Below are positions 6,942-11,048 of a stretch of 11,048 bases of DNA, piece by piece (the first letter of the stretch is position 1; every line of letters begins with the position of its first letter). A model generated the notes under the pieces. It did not search any database. It was not told where the DNA came from and was given only the letters and a program-made list of their open reading frames with translations. This DNA is from an uncultured Eubacteriales bacterium (GTDB lineage: Bacteria > Bacillota > Clostridia > UBA1381 > UBA9506). Position numbers and translations under genes: made by a program. The stretch covers positions 1-11,048 of the forward strand of contig CABSKZ010000068.1 in the NCBI GenBank assembly GCA_902478395.1, given 5' to 3'.

Positions 6942-7568
6942 ATGAATGATTTTCGCATCCTGTTTTACATGGTTTTAGGTACTGCCGTTATCGTCTTTTT
7001 GCTTTGCTGTTTGATAGGAATCTGCCGTTTCATCCATGATAAAAAAACAGGAGATAAAACGTTCACCGGAACCTTTCCTTACTTTCTCCTATCATGTACC
7101 TGTATTATCCTTGTGGGAATATCGGCAGTTACAAATTTCGGATGGATACGGTTTATTTTTGGTATTCCGATGTTTCTTCATGCAATCGTACTATTTATCA
7201 TAACAAGTATTTCTTCCAGATTCGCGTCATCCTCGCCGTCTTTAAAGCACATGATATATGTTACATATCTTACCTACCTGATGTCGAATATTTTCATGCC
7301 GGACGGCGGAGATACCGGGCCGCTATATGTATTTTTTGGATTGGTGCATGGCGGACCAATAGCCGACGTTTGTTATGCCGTGTCAATACTGTCATTCGTA
7401 TGTAATGTTATTCTATTCATTATGCAATTCGTATTATCATGTATTTTATATACGAAAACCAAAAGAAGCCGGAATATAAAAAGAGTGGATATCCCGGCAC
7501 ATGTCCGGGATATCCACAACGCTAAGTCAGAGGGGAGCCCCACTGACAACTCCCCCTATTCTGTGTAA
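6942..7568 (+). CDS. Multi-pass membrane protein of unknown function
   Basis: I do not recognise this protein. It has 208 residues, and the ATG at 6942 is set by a strong AGGGAGG (6928-6934). Hydrophobic segments lie at about 7-28, 45-64, 70-90, 104-118 and 141-170, with a weaker one near 127-137, giving five or six membrane passes. The first segment is Cys-rich (LLCCLIGIC). The loop near 119-140 is Gly/Pro/Asp-rich (FMPDGGDTGP, GLVHGGPIADV). The C-terminal 37 residues are polar and begin with a basic stretch (KTKRSRNIKR), so they are probably cytoplasmic by the positive-inside rule. The DNA is clearly more AT-rich than the flanking operons, with many TTT, TTA and ATA codons, which hints at separate origin. 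It stands alone between terminators. Its last codons overlap a minus-strand terminator and another inverted repeat. Confidence 0.8.
   Translation: MNDFRILFYMVLGTAVIVFLLCCLIGICRFIHDKKTGDKTFTGTFPYFLLSCTCIILVGISAVTNFGWIRFIFGIPMFLHAIVLFIITSISSRFASSSPSLKHMIYVTYLTYLMSNIFMPDGGDTGPLYVFFGLVHGGPIADVCYAVSILSFVCNVILFIMQFVLSCILYTKTKRSRNIKRVDIPAHVRDIHNAKSEGSPTDNSPYSV
7476..7517 (-). terminator. Minus-strand terminator inside the 3' end of the membrane-protein gene
   Basis: GTGGATATCCCGG (7485-7497) pairs perfectly with CCGGGATATCCAC (7505-7517), a 13-bp stem on a 7-nt loop. Read on the minus strand, the hairpin is followed at once by TCTTTTTAT, a proper intrinsic terminator. On the + strand no T-run follows. 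It would catch esterase transcripts that pass the intergenic terminator, while encoding part of the last 27 residues of the + strand protein. Confidence 0.65.
7526..7547. repeat. Interrupted inverted repeat in the C-terminal codons
   Basis: GTCAG-A-GGGG-AG-CCCC-A-CTGAC is symmetric over 22 bp and lies inside the membrane-protein gene. An alternative pairing, GGGGAG with CTCCCC at 7550-7556, is also possible. No function is apparent. Confidence 0.4.
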
Positions 7569-7593
7569 TTTATGGTTTTTCATAAGGCTAAAA

Positions 7594-7623
7594 AGGCAGC
7601 AATTAATATGCTGCCTATTTTTT
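7594..7623. terminator. Bidirectional terminator between convergent genes
   Basis: AGGCAGCA pairs with TGCTGCCT (8 bp) around a 7-nt loop. TTTTTT follows within two bases on the + strand, and a TTTTT-like run follows on the minus strand (AAAAA at about 7590-7594 on +). It serves the membrane-protein gene from the left and the esterase gene from the right. Confidence 0.8.
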
Positions 7624-7644
7624 GGTAACAAATCTGTTTGGATT

Positions 7645-8931
7645 TTATTGGGTTGCGGTAGGTGTGTTAATCGTGAGATAATTATCTTTATGACTTATCT
7701 CCAGTTGCATTATCTCACTGAAAAATCCCTCAGGCACATAGGTGGTGGAGTCATTTACCAGAACTGGTGCGACATTCAATGTGAACGGGGCTGCCTGTCC
7801 GGATTGATATAAAACGTCCCCGATTGTTAGCGACGCACGGCCGCCGTCAATCGACACGGTTTTTGTCCCGCCATCCCACTCCACGGTAAATCCCAGCGCC
7901 TCGCAAACTGCACGGAGCGGCAGCATGAGCACATCTTCGCTGTCTGTATAAAATGGTGCGGGGGTGCGGATTTCCTTCTCTCCTGCAACCACATATTCAG
8001 ACCTTGACTTTGTCTTTTCAAAGAGCCAGTCAATCAATTCTTTTTCAGAGGACGCCAATTTCCAGGCATGACCAGAGAGGTTATATTCATAATAGTTCGC
8101 GCTGTACCCGGCATCCCGCAGCGTTTGAACCAACGTCCGCGTACCGTAAGGGCCCTGGCCCGCACGTTTCGTAATCGTCCAATTCGGAACCCCCGTCCGT
8201 TCTCCTGCAACAGGGCAGGTCGGGTCCTCGGTCTGGTGGAATGCCCAAAGCCTCGTACCAGCTTCACCGAGCTTCAGGACCTCCTTTATATTCCCTCCGC
8301 CTGCAATGGGAACCACTGTGCGGAAGACGCCAGAAAAAGTCGTTGCCAAATCCCAAACACCGTAGCCACCCATCGAAATGCCGATTGCAATCAGATTATC
8401 CGCCTCAACCTGGTTATCCACATCCGCCGCAAAGGCCTTCACAAATTCCACGAGCTTATCATTGACATCTTCCCACCTTGGCTGGTCGCCGCCCGCCGGA
8501 CACTGCGGGACCAAAATATAGCAGGGATACTGTTCCTGCTGGAACAAAAGGCGTTTTAATAAAATCTGTGGGTCCCCAAAGGATTTTGTGTTATCGTCTC
8601 CCCGTCCGCCGGAACCGTGCAGCACCACGACCAAAGGGTAGCTGACTCCGGCTTCCCGTTCCGGTGTGAAGAGCCTGTACGGCATAGAGCCAAAATCGGT
8701 CTCAACCGCGCCTTCTACAGGAAATTCGGCAGCAAGTTCCTCAACGGTCATGGGACCATACTCTCCCGTATCCACACTGACATCAATATACAGCGAGGCA
8801 TCATCAGTTGGCCGGTCCAAATCGTATCGGTCCATTTCGTCGGCAGAAACAAAGGTGCAGGCAACCGCACCTAACCCACCCACAAGAACGGCAGCCGTAA
8901 GTGCAATAAACTTCCTCATTATCTCTAACAT
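7645..8931 (-). CDS. Secreted alpha/beta-hydrolase esterase with C-terminal copper-amine-oxidase-N-like domain
   Basis: An exported serine esterase of 428 residues. The N-terminus is a signal peptide (MRKF, hydrophobic to about residue 28, likely cut after FVSA at 30; a lipobox at Cys25 is less convincing). The catalytic domain (about 70-310) has oxyanion motif HGSGG (105-109), nucleophile elbow GISMGG with Ser186, a probable acid Asp236 in WAFHQTEDPTCPV, and His288 in SGHAW. This is the fold of dienelactone-hydrolase and CE1-like polysaccharide esterases. Residues about 320-424 resemble the copper amine oxidase N-terminal (stalk) domain common in Firmicute wall or secreted proteins: LPLRAVCEALGFTVEWDGGTKTVSI, then YVPEGFF. 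AAAGGAG lies 8-9 bp before the ATG at 8931. It follows the GH88 gene by 166 bp on the same strand, suggesting removal of acyl groups from uronate-containing glycans. The exact substrate is unknown. Confidence 0.85.
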   Translation of the reverse strand: MLEIMRKFIALTAAVLVGGLGAVACTFVSADEMDRYDLDRPTDDASLYIDVSVDTGEYGPMTVEELAAEFPVEGAVETDFGSMPYRLFTPEREAGVSYPLVVVLHGSGGRGDDNTKSFGDPQILLKRLLFQQEQYPCYILVPQCPAGGDQPRWEDVNDKLVEFVKAFAADVDNQVEADNLIAIGISMGGYGVWDLATTFSGVFRTVVPIAGGGNIKEVLKLGEAGTRLWAFHQTEDPTCPVAGERTGVPNWTITKRAGQGPYGTRTLVQTLRDAGYSANYYEYNLSGHAWKLASSEKELIDWLFEKTKSRSEYVVAGEKEIRTPAPFYTDSEDVLMLPLRAVCEALGFTVEWDGGTKTVSIDGGRASLTIGDVLYQSGQAAPFTLNVAPVLVNDSTTYVPEGFFSEIMQLEISHKDNYLTINTPTATQ

Positions 8932-8954
8932 GGCCTGGTCTCCTTTCTATAAGG

Positions 8955-8974
8955 AAAACTTAAAAGTAAGTTTT
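8955..8974. promoter_or_regulatory. 20-bp dyad in the esterase leader
   Basis: AAAACTTA-AAAG-TAAGTTTT is a perfect 8-bp inverted repeat with a 4-nt centre, 24 bp upstream of the esterase start codon. It may be an operator or a leader hairpin near the ribosome site. No clear promoter was found in the 166-bp gap between this gene and the GH88 gene, so read-through from the latter is likely. Confidence 0.35.
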
Positions 8975-9097
8975 AAAATACTGCAGGACAGCTTACTAAA
9001 ATTACCGCTTGCAATTGTCTCCTTCCGTTTCGCTTGTGACCGCCTTTTTGGTATTTATGAAACGACACAACAAGCCATTATCAACGAAAATATAGGT

Positions 9098-10285
9098 TTA
9101 CCAGAACAATTCCATATTCGGATTTTTCAATTTCAGCATAGCTTCCAGATAAAAGAAATCCGCATAGGCCGACGGGGTGTCCGTATGTCCGCCGACAACA
9201 TTTTCTGTACCCTTTGCATAGGCAGGCCCCACGCAGGTATGCAGCAGAAGCGGCTGGAAATTGTCATTGTCCAGCGTGGAACAAATCGTTGTCAACGCGA
9301 ATAACATTTTCTCCGCGCACTCTTTATATTTTTCCTTTTTCGTATATTTATAGATTTCAAGCATTCCGCTTGCGGCACAGGCCGCCGCGGAGGCATCTAT
9401 CGGAATATACGGCGCTTCCTCCACACAAAAATCCCACTTCGGTAAATAGGTTTTTGACAGATGGTCAATAAAATAATCCGCAACTTTTTCTGCCGTTTTT
9501 AAAAATACTTCGTCCTTTGTATACATGTACGCCAGCGCGAATCCATGAACACCCCAGCTCTGGCCGCGAGACCATGCGGATTCGTCATGATAGCCCTGGC
9601 CGGTTTTCCCCTGAACCGGCTCTCCGGTTTCTGGATTGAAATTAAAAGTATGGTAGATGGAGCCGTCAGCGCGGACAAAGTTTTTCATAACCGTGGTAGC
9701 ATGCGCATATGCGACGTCATAAAATACCTGTTCCCCGGTTTCCTTTGCAGCCCAAAACAGAATGGGCATATTCATCATGCTGTCTATAATAGCCTTGCCT
9801 TTTTTATCGCGGATGAATTCCTCATCCGTATCCCACTTCCAGGTGTCCCACGCACGAATGAACTTTCCTTTTTCATTAAAACGGCCCTTGAGAACACGCG
9901 CCGCCTTAATTGCACAATTTTTCGCCCGTTCATTTCCGGTCAGCTTGTAGTCAGCGACGCGGGAAAGAGAAAAAATGAAACCAATGTCATGATCCAGTGG
10001 AATATAACCGTTTTTTTCACACACATCCGGGTCGTTTTCGGCCCTGACATCAAAAAAGTCTTCATAGGTACGGGCCGCTTTTAAATAAGCTTCATTTTCC
10101 GTATCCTGATATGCAAGGTAAAGCTGGCCAGGCCAGAACCCCTCCGTCCAACAGCCTCCATTTTGCCAGATGACCTCCCCGTCCGCAGAAAGTCCGACGG
10201 AGGGAAACGATGTCCCATTCGGAATGGTTGCTGCCGTATTTAAAATCTTTCGTTCTGCTTTTTTAATTGCATCTGTAAAATCCAT
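9098..10285 (-). CDS. Unsaturated glucuronyl hydrolase (GH88 family)
   Basis: This is a cytoplasmic enzyme (no signal peptide) that removes the 4,5-unsaturated uronic acid from the non-reducing end of oligosaccharides made by polysaccharide lyases. The 395 residues fit GH88 (about 375-400). Landmarks are WTEGFWPGQLYLAY near 46-59; PLDHDIGFI near 96-104 with Asp100 in the place of catalytic Asp88 of the Bacillus GL1 enzyme; IDSMMN with Asp168 in the place of Asp149; and YHDESAWSRGQSWGVHGFA near 232-250. The alternating helices fit an alpha6/alpha6 barrel. The ATG at 10285 is chosen because AGGAGG lies 6 bp upstream; a TTG at 10300 would place that site inside the gene. It is the first gene of a minus-strand pair with the esterase. 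GH105 is a relative and a less likely alternative; the glycan (glycosaminoglycan, xanthan or gellan type) cannot be told. Confidence 0.9.
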   Translation of the reverse strand: MDFTDAIKKAERKILNTAATIPNGTSFPSVGLSADGEVIWQNGGCWTEGFWPGQLYLAYQDTENEAYLKAARTYEDFFDVRAENDPDVCEKNGYIPLDHDIGFIFSLSRVADYKLTGNERAKNCAIKAARVLKGRFNEKGKFIRAWDTWKWDTDEEFIRDKKGKAIIDSMMNMPILFWAAKETGEQVFYDVAYAHATTVMKNFVRADGSIYHTFNFNPETGEPVQGKTGQGYHDESAWSRGQSWGVHGFALAYMYTKDEVFLKTAEKVADYFIDHLSKTYLPKWDFCVEEAPYIPIDASAAACAASGMLEIYKYTKKEKYKECAEKMLFALTTICSTLDNDNFQPLLLHTCVGPAYAKGTENVVGGHTDTPSAYADFFYLEAMLKLKNPNMELFW

Positions 10286-10311
10286 AGCTACCTCCTGCAA
10301 AGTTTAATTGC

Positions 10312-10340
10312 TTGTTATTATATATTATTTCTGGTATAAT
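10312..10340 (+). promoter_or_regulatory. Near-consensus + strand promoter reading into the spoVT remnant
   Basis: TTGTTA (10312-10317), a 17-bp spacer, then extended -10 TGG-TATAAT (10332-10340). Transcription would start near 10347. The sigma-A look is unexpected for spoVT, which in Bacillus is read by the forespore sigma-G, and it shares its DNA with the opposing GH88 promoter. Confidence 0.55.
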
Positions 10341-10345
10341 TGCAA
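10317..10345 (-). promoter_or_regulatory. Promoter of the GH88-esterase unit
   Basis: On the minus strand TTGCAA (10340-10345), a 17-bp spacer, then TATAAT (10317-10322) give a near-perfect sigma-A promoter. The start point would be near 10310, with a 25-nt leader carrying AGGAGG. A 13-bp palindrome ATAGA-TTT-TCTAT (10349-10361) sits just upstream of the -35 box and could be its operator. Confidence 0.7.
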
Positions 10346-10381
10346 TAGATAGATTTTCTATAGGATATAAACTAGGTATTA

Positions 10382-10840
10382 GGTGGTGACCCGCTTGAAA
10401 TTTATACGGATCGGGACGGCGAGGTCATTTTCAAGAAATATTCACCGATTGGCGAGTTAGGCGATTTTGCGAGCGAATATGCGGAAACGCTCTCAAAAAC
10501 CAGCGGCCACCCTATCTGCATTACAGATAAGGATAACGTCATCGCGGTCTCGGGCGTTCCGAAACGGGAGTTGTCGGAGAAAAAAATCAGTTCCGATATC
10601 GAACGGTTCATGGAAGAAAAATCGACGTTCATCTGTAAACATGGGGAAGATAAAAAGATAAATGTAATAGAAGGCAGCGAAAAATATTCCGCCGGCGTAG
10701 TTGTCCCGATTATATCCGAAGGGGATACGATTGGAAGCGTCGTATTTTTCAGCAACGAAAATACCCCAAAAATGGGGGAAATAGAAGAAAAGCTGGCGCA
10801 GTCTGCAGCCGGTTTTCTCGGCAGGCATATGGAGCAGTAA
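10382..10840 (+). pseudogene. spoVT: N-terminally truncated spoVT (stage V sporulation protein T)
   Basis: SpoVT is a forespore regulator with an AbrB-type DNA-binding domain followed by a GAF domain. The open frame after a TAG at 10373-10375 encodes 152 residues that closely match SpoVT from about residue 29: GGDPLEIYTDRDGEVIFKKY, then SPIGELGDFASEYAETL, then the full GAF part ending GFLGRHMEQ. About 28 leading residues are missing, that is the first half of the AbrB swapped hairpin with the basic VIPKEIRR-type DNA-contacting segment. No ATG, GTG or TTG with a ribosome site lies in frame near the new end; the first in-frame candidate, TTG at 10571, has GGGAG directly abutting it. The rest has no stops or frameshifts, so the loss looks recent, or the fragment is kept, or it is a junction error. 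Confidence 0.75.
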
Positions 10841-10880
10841 AACTATTTTCGTACAACGAAATATTGGTTTTTATTGCCTG

Positions 10881-10919
10881 AAAAGAGATTGTCTCTCACC
10901 GCAGGGATAATCTCTTTTT
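10881..10919 (+). terminator. Rho-independent terminator after spoVT
   Basis: AAAAGAGATTGTC pairs with GATAATCTCTTTT (13 bp, one G-U) around a 12-nt loop and ends in TTTTT. It lies 41 bp after the spoVT stop. Confidence 0.8.
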
Positions 10920-10993
10920 CCTGCTTTATGAACAAGCGCCGCTTTATCTTCACAAAAATTTCATGAACTATCCATACACATTTCTGTCATTTG

Positions 10994-11002
10994 TGGTATA
11001 AT
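10994..11002 (+). promoter_or_regulatory. Extended -10 promoter element for a gene beyond the window
   Basis: TGG-TATAAT is a full extended -10 element, identical over nine bases to that at 10332-10340. No good -35 box lies 17 bp upstream, which extended -10 promoters can tolerate. Transcription would start near 11009. Confidence 0.45.
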
Positions 11003-11008
11003 ATAAAC

Positions 11009-11048
11009 ACTTAGTGAATCCGAGTGAAGCGAAGGATGAACTTAGTGA
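11009..11048 (+). repeat. Nine-base direct repeat flanking a short hairpin at the right edge
   Basis: ACTTAGTGA occurs at 11009-11017 and again at 11040-11048, with ATCC...GGAT pairing between them (11018-11021 and 11034-11037). It begins where the transcript from the preceding promoter should start, so it may be the 5' end of a structured leader or RNA cut by the window edge. Nothing more can be said from this fragment. Confidence 0.35.

Noticed and set aside
8975..9030. 13-codon hydrophobic leader peptide on the minus strand in the GH88-esterase gap
   Set aside because: A TTG start and a short AGGAG are easily found by chance; no attenuator structure follows.
8666..9304. 212-codon + strand open frame spanning the esterase-GH88 gap
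   Set aside because: It runs antisense through the 5' end of the esterase and the 3' end of GH88, has no ribosome site, and only the central ~40 codons are not explained by shadowing.
10286..10300. TTG start for the GH88 gene at 10300
   Set aside because: The AGGAGG ribosome site would lie inside the coding region; the ATG at 10285 is correctly spaced.
10381..10461. Small out-of-frame ORF starting at TTG 10395 after AGGTGGTGA
   Set aside because: The ribosome-site-like sequence is simply part of the spoVT coding sequence; the ORF is 21 codons and has no recognisable features.
1..11048. CRISPR array, tRNA, rRNA, insertion sequence or phage module
   Set aside because: No regularly spaced repeats, cloverleaf sequences, transposase, integrase or toxin-antitoxin genes were seen on either strand.

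Overview
The window reads as chromosomal DNA of an endospore-forming, Gram-positive anaerobe of the Clostridia, probably an Oscillospiraceae/Ruminococcaceae-type gut or fermenter organism. The grounds are strong AGGAGG-type ribosome binding sites, a lipoprotein sugar receptor, a secreted esterase with a copper-amine-oxidase-N-like (stalk) domain, and a remnant of the sporulation regulator spoVT. The genus cannot be fixed from the sequence alone.

Left part (1-6610, + strand): a sugar uptake and isomerisation operon. It runs from an RbsA-type double ATPase and an RbsC-type permease (8 bp overlap), through a 306-bp structured gap and an RbsB-type lipoprotein receptor, then a hairpin, to an FucU-type L-fucose mutarotase and a full-length FucI-type L-fucose isomerase with its catalytic Glu, Asp and His in place. 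A terminator closes it at 6579-6610. The simplest reading is ABC import of L-fucose (or a related 6-deoxy or pentose sugar), anomer conversion, then isomerisation to the ketose. No kinase, aldolase or regulator lies in the window.

Middle (6611-7640): a 330-bp non-coding stretch with a weak promoter and a run of small stem-loops, then one AT-rich orphan gene for a 208-residue multi-pass membrane protein that I do not recognise. It ends at a bidirectional terminator. A second, minus-strand terminator lies inside its last codons.

Right part (7645-10285, - strand): a two-gene glycan unit. A cytoplasmic GH88-type unsaturated glucuronyl hydrolase is transcribed first from a near-consensus promoter, followed after 166 bp by a secreted alpha/beta-hydrolase esterase. 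The likely role is trimming acylated, uronate-containing polysaccharides, with the unsaturated oligosaccharides finished inside the cell.

Far right (10312-11048): the GH88 promoter overlaps an opposing promoter that reads into a spoVT gene lacking its first ~28 codons, so it has lost most of its DNA-binding half. A terminator follows, then the promoter region of a gene lying beyond the window.

I see no CRISPR array, tRNA, rRNA, transposase or phage gene. The points most worth checking are the decapitated spoVT, the coiled-coil tail on the permease, the two structured intergenic regions and the orphan membrane protein.
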